In this document: positions 53,666-63,265 of the stretch, one piece after another
Numbering within the stretch: position 1 is the first letter of the stretch
How the letters are laid out: every line of letters begins with the position of its first letter
Source of the DNA: Tissierellales bacterium
GTDB lineage: Bacteria; Bacillota; Clostridia; Tissierellales; Tissierellaceae
Assembly (NCBI GenBank): GCA_014360205.1
Contig: JACIXZ010000002.1
Coordinates: forward strand, 124,001-188,000
Direction: 5' to 3'
Length of the DNA stretch: 64,000 nucleotides
Made by a program: the position numbers and the translations under genes
Notes under the pieces: model-generated
Told to the model about the DNA's origin: nothing
The model's input: the letters and a program-made list of their open reading frames with translations, nothing else
Database searches by the model: none

Positions 53666-54986
53666 TTACCACAACCCCCATTAAATCATATTCTTGACTA
53701 TCAACGATTAAAACATTGATAAATTGACCAACATTCAATAATTGACTAGATTTTACATAAATCACACCATCAATTTCAGGACTATCCATGTAACTTCTTG
53801 CTTCGTATAAATCTTCCTCAATTCTATTTTCGATCAGCGCTTTATAAGTTTTGCCTATTTTTGACTTCAATAGTTGTCTTGAAATGTTTTGTTGAAGTTC
53901 CATAATTTTTTCCATTCTTAGTAGTTTTATATTGTCATCAATCTGATCTTCGTAGTTATATGAAGCAGTCCCTTCCTCTCGTGAATAAGCAAAAACACCA
54001 ACTTTATCAAAATTACTATTTTTTATAAAATTGTATAATTCATTAAATTCAGATTCAGTTTCACCTGGGAAGCCAACTATGAAAGTTGTTCTTATTATAA
54101 CATCTGGGATTTCATTTCTTAATTTATATATCAAATTTTTAATTTTTTCTTTGTTTATTCGCCTATTCATTCGTTTTAATATTTCACTATTTGCATGTTG
54201 TAGTGGAATGTCTAAGTACTTTGCTATTTTGCTATTATTTTTAATGCTATTTATCAAATTATCATCAATGTGGTCGGGATACAAATATAATACCCTTACA
54301 ATAAAGTCCCCTTCGATATTTTCTATCCTATTTAATAATTCATAAAGTTTATATTCTCCATATAAATCAATACCGTAATCTGTAGTATTTTGTGCTATTA
54401 AAATTATTTCTTTAACGTCATTATTCACAAAATGAGTTATTTCTGCAATAATATCTTCAATTTTTCTACTTCTATTTTTCCCTCTTAATTTCGGAATTAT
54501 GCAATAAGAACAGTTGTTATTACATCCTTCTGAAATTTTAACATATTGAACAAATGAATTAACTTCACGTTTTGTGTATTCAGGATATGAACTATTAATT
54601 TTATCAATTAATATTGTTTTTTCTTTATTTTTCAGATTTATAAGTACTTCATTTATTTTATCGATATTTCCTGTTCCTATTATAGCGTCGATTTCTGGTA
54701 TTTCATCAATCAGCTCATTTGAATACCTTTGAGCTAAACAACCTGCTAGAACAATATGTTCGCATGAACCAAATTTCTTTAGTTCTGATAATTCTAAAAT
54801 GGCATCTATTGATTCTATTTTAGCTGGTTCAATAAATCCACATGTATTTATTACTATAATATTGGCTTTGGTTTGATCATTTGTAAGTTCGAAAATATCC
54901 TTATTTAATATAGATATCATTATATTTGTATCTACTTCATTTTTTGAGCAACCTAATGTCTCAAAATATACTTTTTTCTTATTCAT
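53649..54986 (-). CDS. rimO: Ribosomal protein S12 methylthiotransferase RimO
   Basis: Radical-SAM methylthiotransferase acting on Asp88 of S12. UPF0004 cysteines in ETLGCSKNEVD, NTCGFIEPAK, AGCLAQRY; SAM cluster CNNNCSYCIIPKLRG; C-terminal TRAM (YKALIENR onward). 445 aa. The start overlaps the ftsK stop. Second member of the MiaB family in the window, distinct in the N-terminal and TRAM details. Confidence 0.95.
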   Translation of the reverse strand: MNKKKVYFETLGCSKNEVDTNIMISILNKDIFELTNDQTKANIIVINTCGFIEPAKIESIDAILELSELKKFGSCEHIVLAGCLAQRYSNELIDEIPEIDAIIGTGNIDKINEVLINLKNKEKTILIDKINSSYPEYTKREVNSFVQYVKISEGCNNNCSYCIIPKLRGKNRSRKIEDIIAEITHFVNNDVKEIILIAQNTTDYGIDLYGEYKLYELLNRIENIEGDFIVRVLYLYPDHIDDNLINSIKNNSKIAKYLDIPLQHANSEILKRMNRRINKEKIKNLIYKLRNEIPDVIIRTTFIVGFPGETESEFNELYNFIKNSNFDKVGVFAYSREEGTASYNYEDQIDDNIKLLRMEKIMELQQNISRQLLKSKIGKTYKALIENRIEEDLYEARSYMDSPEIDGVIYVKSSQLLNVGQFINVLIVDSQEYDLMGVVVNEFSK

Positions 54987-57160
54987 TAAATCTTTTCCTC
55001 CAAATCATCTTCTGTTAGTAAGACTTTGCGTGGTTTACTACCTTCATATCCGCCTATAATACCCAGTTCTTCCATTGAGTCTATTAATCTAGCGGCTCTT
55101 GCATATCCAATTTTAAACTTTCTTTGTAAAAGTGATATAGATGCAGTTTGTTCTAATACAACTAATTCTATTGCTTCTTTTAACAATTCATCATCTGAAT
55201 CATGTTGAAAAGGGTTATCTTTATTAGTCACTTTTTCTATAATTTCATTATCATAAGAAATTTCATTATCTTCTTTTAAATACTCTACTATTCTTTCAAC
55301 TTCTTCATTTGAAACAAATGCCCCTTGAATTCTTATAGGTTTTGACATGCTTGAAGGGTAAAAAAGCATATCCCCTTGTCCAAGTAATTTTTCTGCACCT
55401 GCCATATCTAAAATTGTTCTAGAATCAACTTGAGAGGATACCGCAAAACTAATTCTTGAAGGGATATTTGCTTTAATAGTACCTGTTATTACATCTACAG
55501 AAGGTCTTTGTGTAGCAACTATTAAATGCATTCCAGCTGCTCTTGCCATTTGTGCAAGTCTTGCGATATAATCTTCTACTTCATTCGCGCTAACCATCAT
55601 TAGATCAGCTAATTCATCTATAATAATGATTATTTTTGGTAATTTATTATCAGTATTTCTAAATTTTTTATTATAAGATTGTATATCTCTTACATTGTTT
55701 TGAGCAAATAATTTATACCTTCTCTCCATTTCACCTACAGCCCAATTAAGTGCTTGAGCTGCTTTTTTAGGCTCAGTAACTACTGGAATTAATAAATGTG
55801 GAATTCCATTATATACATTTAGTTCAACGACTTTCGGATCAATAAGTAGCATTTTTACATTTTCAGGTGAATTTTTGTACAATAAACTCATAATTATGGT
55901 ATTTATACATACACTTTTACCTGAGCCTGTAGCCCCTGCGATTAATAAGTGAGGCATTTTTTGTATGTCAGAAACTATTACTTTTCCAGTTATATCTTTT
56001 CCTAATACAAAACTCAAATCTGAAGCTGATTCCTTGAACTCTTTACTAGAAAGCATATCTTTGAGTGTTACCATATCTTTGAATTTATTTGGAACTTCTA
56101 TACCAACTGCAGATTTTCCAGGGATTGGAGCTTCTATCCTGATGTCAGGCATTGCCAAGCTTAGTGAAATATTATCTGATAATGAAACTATTTTACTCAG
56201 TTTAATTCCTGGTGCTGGAGTAAGTTCATAGCAAGTAATACTAGGACCAATATTTACATGTGTTACTTTAGCGTCAATACCAAAATTTTTCATTGTTTCT
56301 TCTATGATCTTAGCATTGTTTATTATTTCTTTTTTATCATTTGCTTCTCCCTTGTTAATAGAATCATTTAACAAATCTATAGGTGGAAATGAATAATTCA
56401 AATTGTTTCTTTGCTTATCTTCTGTTGAGTTAGAAATTAGTACTTTATCATCTTTTTTTCTTTCTTTCATAAGCTTATTTATTTCTTTTGATAAATTATC
56501 AGACACCTCTAATGTTGAATAATCTCTAACTTCAATTACTTTAGATTGATCATTATTAGCATTTTCACTTACTTTTTCTATTTCATTGTTTTTAGGTTTT
56601 TTAATTTTTATTTTTATATTTTCATTATAAAAATTAAGAAAATTTTCTTTACCTATTAGGGCAATTATAGTAATAACACTTATAAAGCTAATTATCAAAT
56701 AAGTGCCTATATTACCAAATAATTTATAGAAAGTGAAACCAAACAATCCACCGATAATACCACCATTGATTTGATTATATGGATTGTTTAATATAAATCT
56801 TATTTTTTGGATTAAATTTAATGATGTATTATTGGTGCCATCTAAAATAATTAATAAAGATAGAAACAAAATAATAATTGATAAAATTTGTGTTTTTTTA
56901 TGGTTCCCCATAAGAATAAGTGTTGATATGTAAATAGCTAACAAAGGAATAACATATGAGCCATTTCCAAACAATAAAAAAAGCATAGAATTTAAAGTAT
57001 TTCCTATTAACCCAGTTTTGTCAGTAAAAAATCCTACTAATACTAAAATAGATAAACCAATGAGTATTATAGCTGTTAAATCATTTTGTAATTTAACGTT
57101 TTTTATTTTGGATTGTTTTGATTCGTCACTTTTTTTTGAAGTCTTTTTTTTAGTTGTCAT
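54986..57160 (-). CDS. ftsK: DNA translocase FtsK/SpoIIIE
   Basis: 724 aa: about four N-terminal membrane segments (about 28-175), an acidic/lysine-rich linker, the alpha/beta motor with Walker A GATGSGKSVC, Walker B IIIIIDELADLMM and RAAGMHLIVATQRPS, and the gamma winged-helix domain (ASISLLQRKFKIGYARAARLID). Pumps DNA through the division septum. Its place before rimO is typical of Clostridia. Confidence 0.96.
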   Translation of the reverse strand: MTTKKKTSKKSDESKQSKIKNVKLQNDLTAIILIGLSILVLVGFFTDKTGLIGNTLNSMLFLLFGNGSYVIPLLAIYISTLILMGNHKKTQILSIIILFLSLLIILDGTNNTSLNLIQKIRFILNNPYNQINGGIIGGLFGFTFYKLFGNIGTYLIISFISVITIIALIGKENFLNFYNENIKIKIKKPKNNEIEKVSENANNDQSKVIEVRDYSTLEVSDNLSKEINKLMKERKKDDKVLISNSTEDKQRNNLNYSFPPIDLLNDSINKGEANDKKEIINNAKIIEETMKNFGIDAKVTHVNIGPSITCYELTPAPGIKLSKIVSLSDNISLSLAMPDIRIEAPIPGKSAVGIEVPNKFKDMVTLKDMLSSKEFKESASDLSFVLGKDITGKVIVSDIQKMPHLLIAGATGSGKSVCINTIIMSLLYKNSPENVKMLLIDPKVVELNVYNGIPHLLIPVVTEPKKAAQALNWAVGEMERRYKLFAQNNVRDIQSYNKKFRNTDNKLPKIIIIIDELADLMMVSANEVEDYIARLAQMARAAGMHLIVATQRPSVDVITGTIKANIPSRISFAVSSQVDSRTILDMAGAEKLLGQGDMLFYPSSMSKPIRIQGAFVSNEEVERIVEYLKEDNEISYDNEIIEKVTNKDNPFQHDSDDELLKEAIELVVLEQTASISLLQRKFKIGYARAARLIDSMEELGIIGGYEGSKPRKVLLTEDDLEEKI

Positions 57161-57173
57161 TTAACCACCTATA

Positions 57174-57995
57174 TTAAATAAATTGAGATACTATAACTAT
57201 TATACCAATAATCCAAAGATAAAACGAAAAATAATGTAATTTTTTATTTTCCAACATTTTTATTAGAGCTTTTATGGCAAATATACCTGTTATGGCTGAA
57301 ATAAAGACACCTATAAAAATAGGCAATTCAATCGTAACAGAGGAATTTTCAACAGCTCCTTTAATACCTATTAAGAAAGATCCGAGAACTGCTGGGATTG
57401 ACAGAATAAATGAAAATTCAGTAGCTAAAGATCTATCAAAGTCTCTTAGCAATGCACCAACAATTGTAGAGCCAGATCTTGAAATTCCAGGGAAAATAGC
57501 TAATCCTTGCATAAATCCAACAAAAATTGAATCCTTAACTGTTACATTTTCTATAGATTTGTTTCCATTTCCTTTTTTTTCGGAAAACCAAAGCAAGAAA
57601 CCAGTTACTATAAAGGCAATACCTATTGGTAACACTGAACTAAACATGCTTTCTATAAAATCTTCGAATATCAAGCCAATCAATGCTGTTGGAATTGATG
57701 CTATCAATATCAGCACAGCAAACTTTTGATTTGAATTTAAAGTAGGAATTTTTTTGCTTTTAAAAATAGAAATAATCAATTTTAAAAAGTCCAAAACAAT
57801 AGCTTTTATATCTTTAAAATATACTATTAGAATTGATAAAAGCGTTCCGAAATGAAGCATCTCTGCATAAAACAAATTTCCTTGTGTAATACCAAAAAAT
57901 TGTTGTAGCAAAGCTAGATGTCCAGAACTACTTATAGGTAAAAATTCAGCTATTCCTTGAAAAAATCCTAATACTATTGCTTCTAACCAACCCAT
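57174..57995 (-). CDS. uppP: Undecaprenyl-diphosphatase UppP/BacA
   Basis: Integral membrane phosphatase recycling undecaprenyl diphosphate and giving bacitracin resistance. Motifs: QGIAEFLPISSSGHL at the N-terminus, PGISRSGSTI in the middle, and about eight membrane segments across 273 aa. GGGGG-type site precedes ATG 57995. Confidence 0.95.
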   Translation of the reverse strand: MGWLEAIVLGFFQGIAEFLPISSSGHLALLQQFFGITQGNLFYAEMLHFGTLLSILIVYFKDIKAIVLDFLKLIISIFKSKKIPTLNSNQKFAVLILIASIPTALIGLIFEDFIESMFSSVLPIGIAFIVTGFLLWFSEKKGNGNKSIENVTVKDSIFVGFMQGLAIFPGISRSGSTIVGALLRDFDRSLATEFSFILSIPAVLGSFLIGIKGAVENSSVTIELPIFIGVFISAITGIFAIKALIKMLENKKLHYFSFYLWIIGIIVIVSQFI

Positions 57996-58028
57996 TTTAT
58001 ACCCCCTGATGTTAATAATGTTCAGAAA

Positions 58029-58460
58029 TTAAATACCAGTATGTCCAAAGCCACTTTCACCGCGTGAAGTTGGATTTATTTCATCAACTACAATAAAATC
58101 GGCTCTTTCATATTTCGAAAAAACCATTTGAGCAATTCTATCACCGTTTTTAACGACAAACGGCTCCGAACCAAGATTTATTAATATTATTTTTATTTCA
58201 CCTCTGTAATCGCTGTCGATAGTCCCAATTCCATTAGCTAGTGTAATACCATGATTTAGCGCTAAACCGCTTCTACCACGAATTTGAGCCTCATACCCAT
58301 TGGGTAGCTCTATGTAAATACCAGTAGGTATCAAAGCTCTTTCCAATGGATAAATGGTAATTGGCTCGTCTACATAAGCATATAAGTCTAATCCTGATGC
58401 TCCATCAGTTTTATATTCAGGAATGCCATTTGTGCTTCTATTTACAATTTTTACTTTCAT
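58029..58460 (-). CDS. dut: Deoxyuridine 5'-triphosphate nucleotidohydrolase
   Basis: Trimeric dUTPase, 143 aa, with the five family motifs: ASGLDLYA, RGRSGLAL, GTIDSDYRGEI, GDRIAQMVF and the C-terminal RGESGFGHTG arm. Keeps uracil out of DNA. Confidence 0.96.
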   Translation of the reverse strand: MKVKIVNRSTNGIPEYKTDGASGLDLYAYVDEPITIYPLERALIPTGIYIELPNGYEAQIRGRSGLALNHGITLANGIGTIDSDYRGEIKIILINLGSEPFVVKNGDRIAQMVFSKYERADFIVVDEINPTSRGESGFGHTGI

Positions 58461-58468
58461 TTTTCCTC

Positions 58469-59746
58469 CTAATTTAAAATATCAATTATTTTACTTTCAA
58501 ATTTCGATTTATTTTTAATATTTCCGACATAAGTAATAAATTTTTTATTATTATTGAAGTATTTATCGATAAATCGACTAACACTATCAATAGAAATATC
58601 ATTTATTGATTTTAAAATTTGTGAGTCTTCTATGACATTTCCAATGTCTAAAAGCTCTTTTCCATTATCATACATCTTGTTAAATGGATTTTCAACACTT
58701 AAAAGGTGATTCCCAATTAGTTGGCCTTTAAATTTTTCAATATAATGATAAGACATATTATTATCTTTTAAGTCATTTAACACTCTACAAATGATTTCTA
58801 ATACATTACTTGCATTAGTAGCATCTAATGCGACATAAATTTCTAAAGCTCCAGCTTCTTTATATGTTTCGACACTAGATTCAATTTCGTAAGCTAACCC
58901 TAGTTCTTCGCGGACTGTCTGATATAAAACAGAACTCATACTTCCACCAATATAGTTGTTTACTAGCAATCCTGTGAAATAATCCTCAGAATAAGATCCA
59001 CAGTAAGGCAAAGCAAAACAAAGATGCAATTGTTCTGTTTTTTTTCTTACACCTTCAATTTCTAACTTTTTATTGTTTTCATAATTAATGATTAAGTTTT
59101 CAGTTAAATTATTATGTTTGTTTGTAAATTCACTAAATTTTTCGTTTAACTGAAAAATAGCATCATCTATATTTACATTCCCAGATATTGTAATCACGAT
59201 GTTTTCAGGAGTATATCTTTCATTATAATACTCAATGATGTTATTATAGTTAATATTTTTTACAGAATCATCTACACCTAAAATTGGATAAGATAAAGGA
59301 TTGTTCTTAAACATAACTTTGCTCATCATTTCAAATACAATATCTTCTGGTAAATCATTATACATCTTTATTTCCTCTATAATCACTTTTTTTTCCTTTT
59401 CGATTTCACTTGGCGAAAAAAGTGGATGCATTAACATATCGGACAATATATCGACAGCAAGTGTTAAATGATTGAAAGGTACCTTTGAATATAAGCAAGT
59501 ATGTTCTTTCGTAGTAAAAGCATTTATTTGTCCACCAATAAAATCTATTTCTTCAGCTATATCACGATTAGTTCTGTTAGTAGTTCCTTTGAAAAGCATA
59601 TGCTCAATAAAATGTGAGATTCCAATTTTATCAAAGCTTTCATAAATTGATCCACTTTTTACCAATATACCTAAATTTGCTGAATTCACATATTTATTGC
59701 TTTCGATTACTACTTTAATTCCATTATCTAAATTTGTTATTAACAT
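58469..59746 (-). CDS. M16 family zinc peptidase (YmxG-like)
   Basis: Pitrilysin/insulinase family with the inverted zinc motif HFIEH (His45, Glu48, His49) and the distal Glu in EKEKKVIIEEI. 425 aa: one catalytic and one C-terminal M16 domain. Close to YmxG/MlpA of Bacillus, encoded near pnp and dut as here. Substrate unknown. Confidence 0.92.
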   Translation of the reverse strand: MLITNLDNGIKVVIESNKYVNSANLGILVKSGSIYESFDKIGISHFIEHMLFKGTTNRTNRDIAEEIDFIGGQINAFTTKEHTCLYSKVPFNHLTLAVDILSDMLMHPLFSPSEIEKEKKVIIEEIKMYNDLPEDIVFEMMSKVMFKNNPLSYPILGVDDSVKNINYNNIIEYYNERYTPENIVITISGNVNIDDAIFQLNEKFSEFTNKHNNLTENLIINYENNKKLEIEGVRKKTEQLHLCFALPYCGSYSEDYFTGLLVNNYIGGSMSSVLYQTVREELGLAYEIESSVETYKEAGALEIYVALDATNASNVLEIICRVLNDLKDNNMSYHYIEKFKGQLIGNHLLSVENPFNKMYDNGKELLDIGNVIEDSQILKSINDISIDSVSRFIDKYFNNNKKFITYVGNIKNKSKFESKIIDILN

Positions 59747-59763
59747 TATTACCTCCGCAAAGA

Positions 59764-59799
59764 AATAAACATGAACCTAAGGTTCATGCGAAATGTTTA
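59764..59799 (-). terminator. Terminator of pnp
   Basis: CATGAACCT (59771-59779) pairs with AGGTTCATG (59781-59789); on the minus strand a T-rich tail follows. A second, outer pairing (AATAAACAT with ATGTTTATT) could extend the stem. Confidence 0.75.
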
Positions 59800-61902
59800 T
59801 TATTCAGCTGATTCTTGATGATTTTCATCTGTTAATAGAGCTTTTCTAGATAAATTGATACGCCCTTGATTGTCTATTTCTATAACTTTGACCAAAATTT
59901 CGTCACCAACTGATACAATGTCTTCTACTTTATTTACACGCTCTTTTGCTAATTGAGAAATATGAACTAATCCTTCTTTTCCATTTAACACTTCAACAAA
60001 AGCACCAAAAGTTGTTATTTTAGTTACTTTCCCTAGATAAATGTCACCAACTTCAATTTCTTTAACTATGTTTTGTATTAACTCTATTGCTCTTTTGCTT
60101 GCTACTGCATCATTAGATATTATAGAAACTCTACCATCGTCTTCTATATCTATTTTTACACCAGTTTCATCAATTATTTTATTTATAACTTTTCCTCCAG
60201 GACCAATTATATCTCTAATCTTATCTGGATTGATTTGAAGCACAGAAATTCTTGGTGCATATATAGAAAGTTCTTCTCTAGGAGCTGAAATAGTTTCCAT
60301 CATTTTATCCAAGATAAAAAGTCTGCCTATTCTTGCTCTTTCAAGTGCTTCTTTTAATATTTCTTCATCTATACCGTCTATTTTTATATCCATTTGAATG
60401 GCTGTGATTCCATCTTTTGTACCAGCTACTTTAAAATCCATGTCTCCAAGGTGATCTTCTAGCCCTTGTATGTCTGATAAAATCGCAACTTTATCGCCTT
60501 CTTTAATCAATCCCATAGCAATACCAGCAACTGGTGCATTTATTGGAACTCCAGCATCTAACAGTGCTAATGTTGAACCACAAACACTAGCTTGAGATGT
60601 TGAACCGTTTGAACTTAAAACTTCAGATACTAATCTTAAAGTATAGGGGAATTCACTTTCTGGTGGAATAACTGGTTCTAATGCTCTTTCAGCTAATGCT
60701 CCATGACCTATTTCTCTTCTTCCAGGTCCTCTTGATGGTCTTACTTCTCCGACTGAATAAGCAGGAAAATTGTAATGATGCATATATCTCTTAGACTCTT
60801 CTTCTCCAAGGCCATCTATTATTTGTACATCACTTGAGGCACCCAATGTAGCAATAGTCAAAACTTGAGTCTGTCCTCGGTTAAATAGACCCGATCCATG
60901 AGTTCTTGGGAGAAGGCCTACTTCACAGCTAATTGGTCTTATTTCATCGAGTTTTCTATTGTCTGGTCTTATGCCATTTTCTATTATATGTCTTCTTACT
61001 TGTTCTTTCATAATTGTTTCAAAAACTTCATTTATATCTTTTTCGTTATCTGGAAATTTTTGTAATACAATTTCAGATATTTCATTCTTCAAAGCATCGA
61101 TTGCTTCATCTCTTTTCATTTTATCAACAGTATAAAGAGCTTCAATTAAACGATCAGTAGTAAGCTCTCTGACTAATATTTCTACATCTTTGTTTGGCAT
61201 AAACAAATCATACTTGGACTTCTCTTTTCCGCAGTCTTTAACGATTTCAGATATAAAATCGCATATTTTCTTGATTTCTTCATGACCTTTTAATATTGCT
61301 TCTAGCATTACATTTTCAGTCACAAAATTAGCGCCTGCTTCTACCATCATAATTGCATCTTTTGTCCCTGAAACAATTAAGCTGATGTCAGATATCTCTC
61401 TCAATTCGCTATTTGGATTTATTATTAATTCTCCGTTTACTCTGCCTACTTGTACAGATCCTGTTGGCCCATTAAAAGGGATATCGGATATTGATAATGC
61501 AATCGAGGACCCAATCATAGCAGCTATTTCAGGACTATTGTCTTGGTCAACCGATAAAACTGTAGCTACAACTTGTACATCATTTCTAAATCCTTCTGGG
61601 AATAATGGTCTAATAGGCCTGTCTATTAACCTAGAAGTCAGTATTGCTTTTTCACTTGGTCGCCCTTCTCTTTTTATAAATCCACCTGGAATTTTTCCAA
61701 CAGAATATAATTTTTCTTCATAATCAACACTCAAAGGGAAGAAGTCTATACCCTCTCTTGGTTGTTTTGACTGAGTTGCAGTTACTAATGTTACCGTGTC
61801 ACCATATCTTACTAGACAAGAACCATTTGCTTGTTGAGCAACTTTACCTATCGTAACAGTAAGCTCTCTTCCTGCAAGCATATATTTATATATTTTTTCC
61901 AT
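59800..61902 (-). CDS. pnp: Polyribonucleotide nucleotidyltransferase (PNPase)
   Basis: Phosphorolytic 3'-5' exoribonuclease. Two RNase PH domains ([18 protein letters not shown] at the start; [11 protein letters not shown] and [30 protein letters not shown] in the second), linking helical domain, KH domain (INKIIDETG) and S1 domain ([18 protein letters not shown]). 700 aa, complete. GGAGG precedes ATG 61902. Follows rpsO as in most bacteria. Confidence 0.97.
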   Translation of the reverse strand: MEKIYKYMLAGRELTVTIGKVAQQANGSCLVRYGDTVTLVTATQSKQPREGIDFFPLSVDYEEKLYSVGKIPGGFIKREGRPSEKAILTSRLIDRPIRPLFPEGFRNDVQVVATVLSVDQDNSPEIAAMIGSSIALSISDIPFNGPTGSVQVGRVNGELIINPNSELREISDISLIVSGTKDAIMMVEAGANFVTENVMLEAILKGHEEIKKICDFISEIVKDCGKEKSKYDLFMPNKDVEILVRELTTDRLIEALYTVDKMKRDEAIDALKNEISEIVLQKFPDNEKDINEVFETIMKEQVRRHIIENGIRPDNRKLDEIRPISCEVGLLPRTHGSGLFNRGQTQVLTIATLGASSDVQIIDGLGEEESKRYMHHYNFPAYSVGEVRPSRGPGRREIGHGALAERALEPVIPPESEFPYTLRLVSEVLSSNGSTSQASVCGSTLALLDAGVPINAPVAGIAMGLIKEGDKVAILSDIQGLEDHLGDMDFKVAGTKDGITAIQMDIKIDGIDEEILKEALERARIGRLFILDKMMETISAPREELSIYAPRISVLQINPDKIRDIIGPGGKVINKIIDETGVKIDIEDDGRVSIISNDAVASKRAIELIQNIVKEIEVGDIYLGKVTKITTFGAFVEVLNGKEGLVHISQLAKERVNKVEDIVSVGDEILVKVIEIDNQGRINLSRKALLTDENHQESAE

Positions 61903-61938
61903 AATCTACCTCCAAACATTTTACTTTATATAAATCAA

Positions 61939-61960
61939 TAGAGCGGGAAGTCCCGCTCTA
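61939..61960 (-). terminator. Hairpin between rpsO and pnp
   Basis: TAGAGCGGGA (61939-61948) pairs with TCCCGCTCTA (61951-61960), 2-nt loop; on the minus strand the tail is only moderately T-rich, so it may be a partial terminator or an RNase processing hairpin controlling pnp. Confidence 0.7.
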
Positions 61961-61962
61961 AT

Positions 61963-62229
61963 TTAACCTCTGATGCCAAGTTTTTCAATTAAAGAACGAT
62001 ATCTTTCAATGTCTTTGTTTTCTAGATATCTGAGCAAACCTCTTCTTTGGCCAACCATTTTCAAAAGACCTCTTCTTGAATGATGATCTTTTTTATGTGT
62101 TTGAAGATGATCATTTACAGAATTAATTCTGTAAGTCAAAAGAGCTATTTGAACTTCAGGTGAGCCTGTATCACCTTCATGTGTCTTAAACTCTTCTATT
62201 ATTCTCTCTTTTTCTTCTTTTGTTAACAT
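61963..62229 (-). CDS. rpsO: Ribosomal protein S15
   Basis: 88-aa primary-binding 30S protein: [32 protein letters not shown] and the [12 protein letters not shown]-terminus. ATG 62229 follows GGAGGTG; an in-frame upstream ATG lies inside that site. Confidence 0.97.
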   Translation of the reverse strand: MLTKEEKERIIEEFKTHEGDTGSPEVQIALLTYRINSVNDHLQTHKKDHHSRRGLLKMVGQRRGLLRYLENKDIERYRSLIEKLGIRG

Positions 62230-62257
62230 TTTAAACACCTCCATATATTTAATTCGC

Positions 62258-62308
62258 CTATATCTAAGCTACCGCCGAGGTACGTATAGCCAAGATAAGG
62301 TAACTACC
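62258..62308 (-). promoter_or_regulatory. Structured leader of rpsO (possible S15 autoregulatory element)
   Basis: On the mRNA, UAUCU (plus 62293-62297) pairs with AGAUA (plus 62261-62265), and inside it GCUA (62287-62290) with UAGC (62268-62271), topped by an ACC/GGU mini-stem. S15 leaders in Bacillota bind S15 through such helices. Function is inferred. Confidence 0.5.
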
Positions 62309-62314
62309 ATATTG

Positions 62315-62343
62315 ATATTATCACATACATTTGAAATTGTAAA
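62315..62343 (-). promoter_or_regulatory. rpsO promoter
   Basis: On the minus strand, TTTACA (plus 62338-62343) and TAATAT (plus 62315-62320), 17-bp spacer, overlapping the ribF end; leader of about 80 nt. Confidence 0.65.
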
Positions 62344-63265
62344 TTACATTTTTATTATTTATATAATTTATATCCTCAATCATTCTATTAATTAAGTCTT
62401 CTACTTTATCAAACTTAATCTCAGGTCTAATATATTCTACAAATGATATATATATTGTTTTACCATATAATGTATCGTCAAAATTTAGAATATGATTTTC
62501 AATTTTTAATGATTTTTCTTTAAAAGTTGGATTAAATCCAACATTAGTAGCACTTTTAAACGTTTTGTTATCAATAGTAGTCAAAGTATGATATACTCCG
62601 TTCTTAGGTATCACAAAATTATCAGTAAGCATTATATTAGCAGTCGGGAACCCTAAAGTTTTTCCTATCCCTTTGCCATGAACTACTTCTCCTTTTATTG
62701 TATAGAACCTACCTAATAATTTATTAGCAGTTTCTATTTTTGCATACGAGATTAGATTTCTAATTAAAGTACTACTTACAATTTTATCTTCAAAATATAC
62801 AGGTTCCACTATTATAGTATTTATATTCTTTTCTTCACAGATTTCTTTTAATGTGTCAACATTTCCTGATGCTTTATACCCAAATCTATAATTATGCCCA
62901 ACGACTACAGCTTTTGAATTTAAATTATTTATTAATATATCATTGACAAACTCAAATGGAGAAAGTTTCATTATTTCTTCATCGAATTTCATTAAAAAAA
63001 CATTTTGTACTCCAATTTTGTCTAAAATACACAACTTCTGTTCGTTATTACTGAGCAGGCTTGGAGAGGTATTGCTAGTTACGCTTTTTGTATGATTTTC
63101 AAAGATCAAAATAGATGGCTTTAGATTGAATTTGTTTGAGAAATCAATCATTTTTTTTATTAAATTTTGATGTCCAATATGGATTCCATCAAAATTTCCT
63201 AAAGCTATAGCTGTTTTTTCATTTGTTACGTGATATTGGGTTTTATCTAATTTTATTATATTCAT
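62321..63265 (-). CDS. ribF: Bifunctional riboflavin kinase/FAD synthetase
   Basis: N-terminal FMN adenylyltransferase (ALGNFDGIHIGHQNL, VVVGHNYRFGYKASG, SSTLIRNLI) and C-terminal riboflavin kinase (HGKGIGKTLGFPTAN, NVGFNPTF). Makes FMN and FAD. 314 aa. AGGTGAG site; ATGA overlap with truB. Confidence 0.95.
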   Translation of the reverse strand: MNIIKLDKTQYHVTNEKTAIALGNFDGIHIGHQNLIKKMIDFSNKFNLKPSILIFENHTKSVTSNTSPSLLSNNEQKLCILDKIGVQNVFLMKFDEEIMKLSPFEFVNDILINNLNSKAVVVGHNYRFGYKASGNVDTLKEICEEKNINTIIVEPVYFEDKIVSSTLIRNLISYAKIETANKLLGRFYTIKGEVVHGKGIGKTLGFPTANIMLTDNFVIPKNGVYHTLTTIDNKTFKSATNVGFNPTFKEKSLKIENHILNFDDTLYGKTIYISFVEYIRPEIKFDKVEDLINRMIEDINYINNKNVIYNFKCM

